NCBI RefSeq assembly: GCF_001552195.1
Contig: NZ_BCQS01000017.1
Coordinates: forward strand, 152,525-216,524
Reading direction: 5' to 3'
DNA from: Actinomadura latina NBRC 106108
GTDB lineage: Bacteria > Actinomycetota > Actinomycetes > Streptosporangiales > Streptosporangiaceae
DNA length: 64,000 nt
In this document: positions 41,335-49,529 of the stretch, one piece after another
How the letters are laid out: each line of letters opens with the position of its first letter
How positions within the stretch are numbered: position 1 is the first letter of the stretch
Translations under genes and position numbers: made by a program
Notes under the pieces: generated by a model
What the model was told of the DNA's origin: nothing
Database searches by the model: none
The model's input: only the letters and a program-made list of their open reading frames with translations

Positions 41335-43965
41335 CTACTCCGTCGCGATCGCCCGCAGGACGTTCATCCGGGCGGCGCGGCGGGCGGGCCACACGGCGGC
41401 GATGACGCCGATCAGCGCCCCCGCCGCGACGTACACCGCCAGCCGCAGGTAGGGGATCGCCAGCACCTCCATGCCGGCGTCCCCCTCCGCCATCGCGTGC
41501 TGGACGACGATCCCGAGCACGATCCCGGCGGCCACGCCCAGCACCGCGCCGAACAGCGAGACGGCGACCGCCTCGCAGCGGATCATCCGGCGGAGCTGGC
41601 GGCGCTGCATGCCGACCGCGCGGAGCAGCCCGATCTCGCGGGTCCGCTCCGTCACCGCGAGCGCGAGCGTGTTGACGATGCCGAGCGCGGCGACGATCAC
41701 CGACAGCACCAGCAGCCCGAGGACGAGGTCGAGGAACAGGCCGATATCCCCGGCGGCGTCCTCCTTGACCTGGGCGCGGTCCCTGAGTTCGAGGTTGGGC
41801 CACGGGGCGAGCGCCGCCTCCAGCGCGCTCCGGGACGCGGCCGTCACGTTGATCTCGATGCGGTCGATGGGCGCGTCCGGGGCGTGCGCCCGGTAGCCCG
41901 CCCAGTCGATGATCATGCTCGGCGCGGACGCGGTGATGGACGGACGGTCGGCGTAGACCCCCGCGATGCGGAACGTGCGTCTCGCCCCATCCTGGTACCG
42001 GCCTTCGATCGTGCTCCCGACCGTCCAGCCCTGCGCTTTCGCGACGCTGCGGCCGACGAGCAGCTCGTCGCCGTGGACGCGCGGCGACCCCGACTCCAGC
42101 GGCAGCCGGAAATGGCCGAGCAGCTCGCCCGGCGCCCCCGCCGCGGCCGTCCGCACGGATCCGTCCAGCTCGAACCGGGCCGTGCGGATCGGGATCGCCG
42201 ACCGCACGCCCGCGACGCCCGCCGCCGCGCGCACGGCGTCCGGCGCCACCGGCGTGATCTGGCTGCGCCCGGTGACCCGGTAGTCGGCGGTGAGGCCCGC
42301 GTCGAGTTGCCGGTCCACCGACGCCGCCATCGACTGGACGATCACCGACACCGCCGCGATCAGCGCCAGCCCGATGATCAGCGCGGCGGCGGTCGCCGCG
42401 GTCCGCCGGGGATCGCGCAGCGCGTTCCGCGCGCCCATCCGGCCCGCGCTGCCGCCGAACCGCGCGAACGGCCAGGCCAGCACGCGGATCGCGGGACCGC
42501 TCAGCAGCGGCGACGCCGCGACCGCCGCCGTCATCAGCGCCAGCGCGCCGGCGCCGGTCACGACCAGCTCGTCCGCCGCGGAACCGGCCGCGACGAGCCC
42601 GGCGCCCGCCGCGAAGGCGGCACCGGCGCCGATGACCCGGCCCCGCAGCGGCCGCGGCGCGGCCGTCCCCTCGCGGAGCGCCGCCACGGGCGGGATCCGC
42701 GCCGCGCGCCGGGCGGGGAGGAACGCGGCGGCCAGCGTGACGAGCGTCCCCACCGCGCAGGACACGATCACCGTCGTGGCCGACACCACCGGCGTCCCGA
42801 ACGGCAGCGCCTCCCCTCCCGTGGCGACCGTCATCAGGCGGCCGAGCCCGATCGCGACGCCCACACCGGCCGCCAGGCCCAGCGCCGATCCGGCCAGCCC
42901 GACCCCGGCCGCCTCGCCGAGCACCGACCGCGTCACCTGCCCGCGCGACGCCCCGACCGCGCGCAGCAGCGCCAGCTCCCGGATCCGTCCGCTCACCAGC
43001 ATCGCGAACGTGTTGAAGATGATGAACGAGCCGACGAACACGGCGATGACGGCGAAGACCAGCAGGAACGTCCGGATCAGTTCCAGGATCGACGTGACCG
43101 GCGCCGCCCGCTCGTCCGTCGACTGCCGCCCGGTGATCGCCTCGACCCCGGGCGGCAGCGCCGCCGCGACCGCGTCCCGGAGCCGCTCCTGCGACACGCC
43201 GTCGTCCGCGTGCACGACGATCCGGGCATACGTCCCCGGACGGTCGGCCAGCAGCCGCTGCGCGGTGGCGGACGTGAACGCGGTCATCGCGAGCTGGTCG
43301 CTCAGCGCCGAGTCGCCCACCTCGAACAGGCCGGTGAGCCGGAACGTCCGCTCCCCGGACAGCAGCGCCACCGTCACCCGGTCGCCGATCCGGTAGCCGG
43401 AGCCGCGCGCGGTGGTGACGTCGATCGCGACCTCGTCCGCGGCCGACGGCGGGCGCCCGGACGTCAGGCGGGGCAGCGACAGGTCCGGGTCGCCGTCCCA
43501 GGCGACGCCCGTCTGCGGCTCGGCGCCGGCGATCTTCCCGTGCCGGTCGACGACGGCGGCGAACCCGGTGACGACCCCGTGCGCCTTCGCCACCCCGTCC
43601 ACGCCCTGGACGGCCGCCAGCACCGACGCCGGGACGGGACGCTCCGCCGACCGCTCCCCGAGCCCCGGCTCGAACGCCCGCTGCGACCGGACGAGCACGT
43701 CCGTGCCGCGGCCGAGCTCGGCGAAGGCGCGGTCGAACGAGCGGTCCAGCGTGGCGGAGAAGATCAGCGTGCCGGCGACGAACGCGACCCCGGCGACCAC
43801 CGCGACCATCGACAGCAGCAGCCGGGCGCGGTGCGCGGCGAGGCCCCGCACGACGAGCCTGACCAGCGGCGGGGTACGGAGGGCCGTCCGCCCGCGGAGA
43901 AGGCGCGTGACCGGGTGCGGGGTGCGGAGAGGCGTCCGCCCGCGAAGGAGGCGCTTGACCATCAT
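41335..43965 (-). CDS. FtsX/MacB-type ABC transporter permease with N-terminal repeat
   Basis: The protein has about 876 residues and the layout of large FtsX permeases: one span, a MacB-like periplasmic domain, three spans (about 300-440), a second central unit, a further periplasmic domain and a final three-span FtsX domain with GIVNTLALAVTERTREIGLLRAVGMQRRQLRRMI. Such permeases work with a LolD-like ATPase to extrude lipids, lipoproteins or drugs. No ATPase gene is adjacent. The N-terminus holds a 16-residue unit (RLLRGRTPLRTP type) repeated twice, encoded by two 48-bp repeats at 43864-43959. The divergent two-component system probably controls it. Confidence 0.85.
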   Translation of the reverse strand: MMVKRLLRGRTPLRTPHPVTRLLRGRTALRTPPLVRLVVRGLAAHRARLLLSMVAVVAGVAFVAGTLIFSATLDRSFDRAFAELGRGTDVLVRSQRAFEPGLGERSAERPVPASVLAAVQGVDGVAKAHGVVTGFAAVVDRHGKIAGAEPQTGVAWDGDPDLSLPRLTSGRPPSAADEVAIDVTTARGSGYRIGDRVTVALLSGERTFRLTGLFEVGDSALSDQLAMTAFTSATAQRLLADRPGTYARIVVHADDGVSQERLRDAVAAALPPGVEAITGRQSTDERAAPVTSILELIRTFLLVFAVIAVFVGSFIIFNTFAMLVSGRIRELALLRAVGASRGQVTRSVLGEAAGVGLAGSALGLAAGVGVAIGLGRLMTVATGGEALPFGTPVVSATTVIVSCAVGTLVTLAAAFLPARRAARIPPVAALREGTAAPRPLRGRVIGAGAAFAAGAGLVAAGSAADELVVTGAGALALMTAAVAASPLLSGPAIRVLAWPFARFGGSAGRMGARNALRDPRRTAATAAALIIGLALIAAVSVIVQSMAASVDRQLDAGLTADYRVTGRSQITPVAPDAVRAAAGVAGVRSAIPIRTARFELDGSVRTAAAGAPGELLGHFRLPLESGSPRVHGDELLVGRSVAKAQGWTVGSTIEGRYQDGARRTFRIAGVYADRPSITASAPSMIIDWAGYRAHAPDAPIDRIEINVTAASRSALEAALAPWPNLELRDRAQVKEDAAGDIGLFLDLVLGLLVLSVIVAALGIVNTLALAVTERTREIGLLRAVGMQRRQLRRMIRCEAVAVSLFGAVLGVAAGIVLGIVVQHAMAEGDAGMEVLAIPYLRLAVYVAAGALIGVIAAVWPARRAARMNVLRAIATE
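43864..43959 (-). repeat. Two 48-bp direct repeats inside the permease N-terminus
   Basis: Two imperfect 48-bp copies encode VKRLLRGRTPLRTPHP and VTRLLRGRTALRTPPL, followed by a partial third start (VRLVVRG). Because the unit is a multiple of three the frame is kept. It is a recent in-frame duplication of the cytosolic segment before the first span. Confidence 0.8.
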
Positions 43966-44022
43966 GCGGCCGATTTCAGCCGAGGGAAGGGCCCGCCGGC
44001 AGCGCGGTTCGTCGTGGCCGGA

Positions 44023-44059
44023 CCCTACGAACGGGCTTGGGCACACGACTTTCGTAGGG
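44023..44059. promoter_or_regulatory. Inverted repeat between the permease and the two-component genes
   Basis: CCCTACGAA (44023-44031) and TTCGTAGGG (44051-44059) are perfect inverted copies 19 nt apart, placed between divergent promoters. NarL-type regulators often bind such spaced inverted sites, so the response regulator at 45426 is a candidate. Confidence 0.55.
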
Positions 44060-44094
44060 GTGGCCGGCCCGTGTCAGGTGCGTACCGTATTGGG

Positions 44095-45429
44095 ATGAGC
44101 GGAGTGCAGCGGGCGAGCGTCCCCTCACGAGGAGCACGTGCGCGCCTGCCTGCACGGCTATGGGTCCTCGCTGGCCTCCTCCCACCCGGACGGCCCCGTG
44201 ACCTGATCGCCGATGGCGTCGTCGTGCTGTCCGGGGTGGCCGTCACCTGGTTCACCGTCATGGACCCGTACACGATCGTCCGCTGGCGCGGCGGCGCGGT
44301 GCTGCTGCTCCTGCTGGTGCCCGCGCTCGCCCTGCTCTTCCGCCGCCGCGCCCCGATGACGGTCGGCTGGATCACCGCCGGCGTCGCCGTCCTCGGCTGG
44401 CTGGTGGAGCTGGCCGCCCCCGGCACGCTGCTGCGGGTGGACGCCGATCACAGCCTCGACCAGGTGATCTGGTGGCCGCCGACCGCGCCGCTCGCCGCCT
44501 ACGCGGCGATGGCGTTCCCGCGCGAGGGCGGCCGCCCGGCCTGGCTCCGCGGACTGCCCGTCGCCGCGCTGCTCGTCCCGATCGCCCGGATGGGCGACGT
44601 GCTCCCCGAATCGGCGATGCGGCACTTCATGGCCGGGGAGACCGGCAGTGTCGATGCGACGATCTTCCGCAGCGTCGCCGTCGTGACCGGCGCCGCGCTG
44701 CTCGGCATGTACACCGCGGCCCGCCGCCGCGCCCTGCAGGCCCTCACCGAACGCGCGGAGCGGGCCGAGCGGGAGCGGCATCTGCTCGCCGAGCGGGCCC
44801 GCGCGGAGGAGCGCGCCCGGCTCGCCGCCGAGATGCACGACGTCGTCGCGCACCGGGTGACGCTCATGGTGCTGCAGGCGGGGGCACTGCGCGTCCAGGC
44901 GCCGGACGAGCCGACCCGCACCGCCGCCGAGGAGCTGCGCGGCACCGGCTGCCAGGCCCTCGAAGAGCTGCGGGATGTCATCGGGCTGCTCCGCCGCGCC
45001 CCCGGGCAGGCCCCCGCGGAACCGCTGCCCGACCTGTCCGCGCTGGTGGCGGAGTCGGCGGCGGTCGGCGTCCCGGTCGAGCTGGCCGAGCACGGCGACC
45101 CGCCGTCCGCGTCGCCCGCCGTCGGACGCACCGCGTACCGGATCGTGCAGGAGGCGCTGACGAACGCGCGCAAGCACGCGCCGGGCGCCGCCGTCCACGT
45201 GGACGTCCGCTACCGCACGGACGGGGTGACGCTGAGCGTCCGGAACGCCGCTCCCGCCCGCGCGCCGGACGCCGAGCTGGCCGCCAGCGGTTCCGGGACG
45301 GGCCTCGCCGGCCTCCGCGAACGCGTCGAGCTGATCGGCGGGACGTTCACGGCGGGCCCGCACGAGGACGGCTTCCGCGTCATGGCGTCCCTGCCCGCCT
45401 ACGTCCCCGTCGCGAGGCCCGCCTCATGA
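44095..45429 (+). CDS. NarL-family sensor histidine kinase
   Basis: The 444-residue protein has four to five membrane spans, a coiled-coil Arg/Glu-rich linker (TERAERAERERHLLAERARAEERARLAAE), the HisKA_3 box EMHDVVAHRVTLM with the phosphoacceptor His, and a HATPase domain (QEALTNARKHAPG, then GTGLAGLRERVELIGG). It has no sensor domain outside the membrane spans, like DesK-type membrane sensors. A TACCGT -10 six bases before the ATG suggests a leaderless mRNA. It overlaps its response regulator by ATGA and is divergent from the permease. Confidence 0.9.
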   Translation: MSGVQRASVPSRGARARLPARLWVLAGLLPPGRPRDLIADGVVVLSGVAVTWFTVMDPYTIVRWRGGAVLLLLLVPALALLFRRRAPMTVGWITAGVAVLGWLVELAAPGTLLRVDADHSLDQVIWWPPTAPLAAYAAMAFPREGGRPAWLRGLPVAALLVPIARMGDVLPESAMRHFMAGETGSVDATIFRSVAVVTGAALLGMYTAARRRALQALTERAERAERERHLLAERARAEERARLAAEMHDVVAHRVTLMVLQAGALRVQAPDEPTRTAAEELRGTGCQALEELRDVIGLLRRAPGQAPAEPLPDLSALVAESAAVGVPVELAEHGDPPSASPAVGRTAYRIVQEALTNARKHAPGAAVHVDVRYRTDGVTLSVRNAAPARAPDAELAASGSGTGLAGLRERVELIGGTFTAGPHEDGFRVMASLPAYVPVARPAS

Positions 45430-46106
45430 GCGCCCGGGCGGCGTCCCCTCAGCGGCAGACGCAGATCACGGTGCTGCTGGTGGACGACGAGCCGATGGTG
45501 TGCGCGCACCTGCGCACGATCCTCGGCGCGGCCGACGACGTCGAGGTGGTCGGGGAGGCGCACGACGGGGCCTCCGGCGTCGAGGCGGTGGTCCGGTACC
45601 GCCCGCACGTCGTGCTCATGGACCTGCGGATGCCGGGCGTGGACGGCCTCGCCGCCATCGAGCGGATCGCCGCGCTGCGCTCCCCGCCCGTCGTCGTCGC
45701 GCTGACCACGTTCGACGCCGACGAGTACGTGCTCCGTGCGCTGCGCGCGGGCGCGGCCGGGTTCCTGCTGAAGTCGACGCCGCCCGAGGACCTGGTGAAG
45801 CTGGTCCGGGTCGCGGCGGACGGGCACACGGTGATGTCGGCGGCCGCGACCATGCGGCTGCTCGGCGCCGCCACCGGGCGCGCGTCCGACCGGGACCGGA
45901 CGCGCGCTCTCCTCGACGGCCTCACCGAGCGGGAGACGCAGGTGCTGGCCTGCCTCGGTGAGGGGCTGTCCAACGCGCAGACCGCGCGCCGCCTCCACCT
46001 CAGCGAGGCGACCGTCAAGGGCCACGTCTCCCGTGTCCTCGACAAGCTCGGCTGCGCGAATCGCACGCAGGCCGGGCTCATCGCCCGCGACGCCGGCCTC
46101 CCCTGA
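45426..46106 (+). CDS. NarL-family response regulator
   Basis: The 226-residue protein has a receiver domain (VLLVDDEPMV, phosphoacceptor Asp66 in VLMDLRMPG, Lys in FLLKSTPPEDL) and a LuxR-type HTH (LTERETQVLACLGEGLSNAQTARRLHLSEATVKGHVSRVLDKLG). The ATG overlaps the kinase stop. It probably binds the 44023-44059 inverted repeat to control the permease gene. Confidence 0.92.
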   Translation: MSARAASPQRQTQITVLLVDDEPMVCAHLRTILGAADDVEVVGEAHDGASGVEAVVRYRPHVVLMDLRMPGVDGLAAIERIAALRSPPVVVALTTFDADEYVLRALRAGAAGFLLKSTPPEDLVKLVRVAADGHTVMSAAATMRLLGAATGRASDRDRTRALLDGLTERETQVLACLGEGLSNAQTARRLHLSEATVKGHVSRVLDKLGCANRTQAGLIARDAGLP

Positions 46107-46117
46107 CGCGGGCCGGG

Positions 46118-46621
46118 TCAGGCGCCCGGCAGGTGCCGGCGCGACCGCCGCACCCCGAACGCCAGCAGGACCGCGCGGACCACCCAGACGACCAGCGCGA
46201 CCTGCAGGACGGCCAGGAACCCGGCGCCCGGCCCGACCGTGAACGCCAGCACCAGGAACACCCCGAGCAGCAGCGGGAACGCCGGGAAACGCGGCCCATG
46301 ACGGTGGGCCATGTGCCGGTGATGGCTCTGCCACGCGGGGTGCCCCGGCCCGCCGAACACAGGCCCGCCGAACACGGGCCCGCCGAACACGGGCGGGGCG
46401 CCCGCAGCGGCCGCCTTCACCGGTTCGGGCAGCCCGGTCGGGGACGGCAGGTCCTTGACGAGCGTGCGCAGGTCGCCGCGCGTCCTCGCGGACAGCACGG
46501 CGTCCATGCGCTCGTCCAGCTCTCCGCGGTCCAGGCGTCCCTCGGCGAAGTGGTCGTGCAGGGCCACCATGACGGCGTCGCGCTCGGCGTCGCCGATGCG
46601 GATCTCGTCCTGATGTGCCAT
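46118..46621 (-). CDS. DUF1707 domain membrane protein
   Basis: The 167-residue protein starts with a DUF1707 domain (IRIGDAERDAVMVALHDHFAEGRLDRGELDERMDAVLSARTRGDL), then a linker with VFGGP repeated three times, then two C-terminal spans (FPLLLGVFLVLAFTVGPGAGFLAVLQVALVVWVVRAVLLAF). DUF1707 proteins are common small actinobacterial membrane proteins with unknown role. It starts 2 nt after the PadR regulator and is most likely its target. Confidence 0.85.
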   Translation of the reverse strand: MAHQDEIRIGDAERDAVMVALHDHFAEGRLDRGELDERMDAVLSARTRGDLRTLVKDLPSPTGLPEPVKAAAAGAPPVFGGPVFGGPVFGGPGHPAWQSHHRHMAHRHGPRFPAFPLLLGVFLVLAFTVGPGAGFLAVLQVALVVWVVRAVLLAFGVRRSRRHLPGA

Positions 46622-46623
46622 CT

Positions 46624-47301
46624 CTACTCCTCGTCTTCAGCGGTCGGGTCGTCTGCCGTGGCCGGCCTCGTGTCGTCGAGGTCGTCGGCCAGGATGCGGT
46701 ACAGGTCGCGCCGGGTCTCCGCCAGGACGTCCCTCGCCTGGGCGACCTGCTCGGACGACCCGGAGTGGACGATCTGCATCACCGCGGCCCCCGTCTGCGC
46801 GGCCTGCTTGAACAGTTCGGGGACGCCCTCGCCGAAGTCGGGCGTCATCTCCGCCCACGGCTCGGCGAGCCGGTCGGCGTTCTCCTCGACGTGGGCCCGG
46901 CCCTCGTCGGTGAGGTGGAAGGTGCGGCGGCCGCCCGCCTCGTCCCCGCTGATCAGGCCCTCGTCGGCGAGCTGCTGGAGGGCCGGGTAGACGGCGCCGG
47001 GGCTGGGCTTCCAGGCCCCGCCGCTGCGCTCGTTGATCTCCTGGATGATCTGGTAGCCGTTGCGCGGCTCCTCGGCCAGCAGCACGAGGATCGCCGCGCG
47101 GACGTTCCCCTTGCGCGCCCGGCCGCCGCCGGCGCCCCGGCCCCACGGGCCGCCGCGCCCGCGCGCCCAGGGTGGACGCGGGCCGTGACCGAACCCGCCG
47201 GGCCCGCCGCCGAAGGGCGCACCGGGCGCGCCGCCGAACAGCGCGCCGAGGTTCGGGAAGTCACCGCGTCCCCAGGGGCCGTGTCCGTGTGTGTGTCCCA
47301 T
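46624..47301 (-). CDS. PadR-family transcriptional regulator
   Basis: The 225-residue protein has a Gly/His/Pro-rich N-terminal tail of about 65 residues. A PadR winged HTH follows (VRAAILVLLAEEPRNGYQIIQEINERSGGAWKPSPGAVYPALQQLADEGLI), then a Vtr-like C-terminal helix region. PadR repressors usually control an adjacent membrane or transport gene, here the DUF1707 protein 2 nt downstream. The His/Gly-rich tail (MGHTHGHGPWGRGD) is unusual and might bind a metal. Operator candidates lie just upstream. Confidence 0.88.
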   Translation of the reverse strand: MGHTHGHGPWGRGDFPNLGALFGGAPGAPFGGGPGGFGHGPRPPWARGRGGPWGRGAGGGRARKGNVRAAILVLLAEEPRNGYQIIQEINERSGGAWKPSPGAVYPALQQLADEGLISGDEAGGRRTFHLTDEGRAHVEENADRLAEPWAEMTPDFGEGVPELFKQAAQTGAAVMQIVHSGSSEQVAQARDVLAETRRDLYRILADDLDDTRPATADDPTAEDEE

Positions 47302-47351
47302 GTTCTGCACCACCTTCTGAGATCTCTCTATGATCCCTCGCGATACGACAA

Positions 47352-47361
47352 CGATATATCG
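47352..47361. promoter_or_regulatory. AT-rich palindrome, candidate PadR operator
   Basis: CGATATATCG is a perfect 10-bp palindrome in an otherwise unusually AT-rich stretch (47330-47375), flanked by TACGAC and GAAGACGTA. TATATC-type dyads are common PadR sites. It lies 51 bp upstream of the PadR start. Confidence 0.5.
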
Positions 47362-47507
47362 AAGACGTACGGATCGGCCAGTTGGTTCCCGGACATTCCG
47401 GCGACAGGGGAAGGCTTCGCTCTCGGTGAACCGGGCATGATCCCCGATACCGGGCGGCACCGTCTGATTCCGCGAATCCTGGGTAGGCACCAGATCCGAG
47501 GGGGACG

Positions 47508-49490
47508 ATGGGCACACACGAGGCGGTGGCCGCGCCGGACGCGGCCGTGACGCCGGGCGCCACGGGCGACAGGCCCCGCGCCAGGGCCGAGCTGCTGCTC
47601 GGCCTGGCGCTCTTCGCGGTGTACTCGCTGGTCACGATGCTGCCGGAGGAGGTGAGGCGGCCGGAGGCCCGCGCCCACGGCGAGATGCTCTACCGGCTGG
47701 AACGGGCCCTGCACATCGACATCGAGCCGGCCCTCAACGGCTGGCTGGCGGACCAGCCGGCCCTGCGCGTCCTGGCCAACTACGAGTACGCGATCACCTA
47801 CATCGCGAGCGCGCTGGCACTGCTCACCTGGTTATTCATCCGCCATCCCGAGCGGTACCGGACGGCCCGGAACTCCTTCGTCATGCTCAACGTGGCCGGC
47901 CTCGCGTGCTTCGCCCTGTTCCCCGTCATGCCGCCGCGGCTGATGCCCGACCTCGGGTTCGTCGACACCGTCACCGAGGGCCGCACCTGGGGCTCGTGGG
48001 GCTCGCCGATGGTCGAGCACGCCGACCAGTTCGCCGCCGTCCCGTCCCTGCACATGGCCTGGACGATGTGGGTCGGCGTCGAACTCGCGCGCGTGAAGGC
48101 GAAGCGCTGGGTGCAGTGGTTGAACGTCACCCACATCCTTCTTACGCTCTACGTCATCTTGGCGACCGCGAACCACTTCCTGGTGGACGCGGTGGCCGCC
48201 GTCCCCTTCGTGGTGGTCCCCGTGTATCTCGCCGAACGCATCGCCCACCCTCCGGCCGCCCGCGTCCAGGGTCCCGACGCCTTCTTCCTCGCCGTGGAGA
48301 CGCCCGCCGCCCCGCAGCAGGCCGGCGGCGTCATCATGCTCGACACCTCGCGGGGCGAGGTGGGGCGCGACGATCTCGTCCGCGTCATCCGGGAACGGCT
48401 GCCCGGGCTGCCCAGGTTCCGGCAGCGGCTCGTCCGGCGGGGCCGCTGGCGCCGCCCCGTCTGGCACGACCACGACCCGGTCGACTGGGAGTGGCACGTC
48501 GCCGAACGGCACGTCGACGGCATGGCCGGGCTGCGCGCCGCGGTCGCCGAGATCCAGTCCGAGCGGCTGCCGCTCGACCGGCCGCCGTGGCGGATGGTCG
48601 TGATGAAGGGCGCCGAGCCCGGCCGCACCGCCGTCGTGTACCTGATGCACCACGTCGTCGCCGACGGAGTCGGCATCGTCGCGCAGGCGATGTACCTGAT
48701 GGAGCCGCCGCCCGACAACCTCGGCGCCAAGTTCCCGCGCAAGCCGTTCCAGAAGGCCCTCGCCACCGTGGTCGGGCTCGGCCAGCTCGCCACCGCCGTG
48801 ACGAGGCCGGAGCGGCTGCCCGGCGGCGGGACGTCCGGCCGCCGGTTCGGCTCCATGCAGCTGCCGCTGGCGACGGTCCGGGACGTGGGGCGCCGCTACG
48901 GCGCCCGCGTCACCGACGTCGTGCTGTGCGCGGTCGCGGGCGCGCTGAACCGCGTCGTCAGCGAGGACGACGGGCGGCCCGACAGCTGCCGCGTCGCCGT
49001 GCCGCTCATGATGCGTCCGCCCGGCAGCGCGATGGTCGGCAACCACACGACCGCCGTCATGGTCGACCTGCCGGTCGGGAAGATGGCCGAGGCCGACCGT
49101 CTCGCGCTGATCGCCAAGCGCAGCCGCGTGCTGCGGTCCGGCACCCGCGCGCAGGCCGCGTGGTTCGTGATGTGGCAGGCGGGACGCGTCATGCCGGGGC
49201 CGCTGCACGCCCGGTTCGCCCGCATGTCGTACAGCGGCCGCTTCCTGCAGGGCACCGTGTCCAGCCTTCCGGGGCCGGACAAGCCGCTGCGGCTGGCCGG
49301 CGCGCCCCTCACCGCCGTGTACCCGATCGTCCCGCTCGCGCCCGGCGCGCCGCTCGCGATCGCCGCGCTCGGCGTCGACCGCGAGCTGTGCTTCGGCGTG
49401 TCCCTCGAACCCGGCCTGGCGGACGACGCCGACGCCTTCATGGACGCCGTCCACGACGTCATCGAGGAACTGCGCGACGAGCCGGAGTGA
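47508..49490 (+). CDS. PAP2-type phosphatase fused to a WS/DGAT acyltransferase
   Basis: The 660-residue protein has two units. Residues about 28-245 form a PAP2_3-type membrane domain with five to six spans and catalytic motifs PSLH (179-182) and NHFLVD (222-227). Residues about 255-655 are a wax-ester-synthase/DGAT domain with HHVVADG at 381-387 and the C-terminal SLPGP(D) and PLAPGAPL motifs. A phosphatidate phosphatase followed by a diacylglycerol acyltransferase in one chain would turn phosphatidic acid into triacylglycerol, though the PAP2_3 subgroup also includes inositol-phosphotransferase-like enzymes. It is convergent with the hopanoid operon. Confidence 0.88.
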   Translation: MGTHEAVAAPDAAVTPGATGDRPRARAELLLGLALFAVYSLVTMLPEEVRRPEARAHGEMLYRLERALHIDIEPALNGWLADQPALRVLANYEYAITYIASALALLTWLFIRHPERYRTARNSFVMLNVAGLACFALFPVMPPRLMPDLGFVDTVTEGRTWGSWGSPMVEHADQFAAVPSLHMAWTMWVGVELARVKAKRWVQWLNVTHILLTLYVILATANHFLVDAVAAVPFVVVPVYLAERIAHPPAARVQGPDAFFLAVETPAAPQQAGGVIMLDTSRGEVGRDDLVRVIRERLPGLPRFRQRLVRRGRWRRPVWHDHDPVDWEWHVAERHVDGMAGLRAAVAEIQSERLPLDRPPWRMVVMKGAEPGRTAVVYLMHHVVADGVGIVAQAMYLMEPPPDNLGAKFPRKPFQKALATVVGLGQLATAVTRPERLPGGGTSGRRFGSMQLPLATVRDVGRRYGARVTDVVLCAVAGALNRVVSEDDGRPDSCRVAVPLMMRPPGSAMVGNHTTAVMVDLPVGKMAEADRLALIAKRSRVLRSGTRAQAAWFVMWQAGRVMPGPLHARFARMSYSGRFLQGTVSSLPGPDKPLRLAGAPLTAVYPIVPLAPGAPLAIAALGVDRELCFGVSLEPGLADDADAFMDAVHDVIEELRDEPE

Positions 49491-49502
49491 CCCCGGGCGC
49501 CG

Positions 49503-49517
49503 GCCCTCGCCGAGGGC
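49503..49517. terminator. Short hairpin between convergent genes
   Basis: GCCCTC-GCC-GAGGGC is a perfect 6-bp stem with a 3-nt loop between the PAP2-WS/DGAT stop and the hpnH stop. It can act in both directions but is short. Confidence 0.45.
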
Positions 49518-49529
49518 AGGCGCGCGGGA

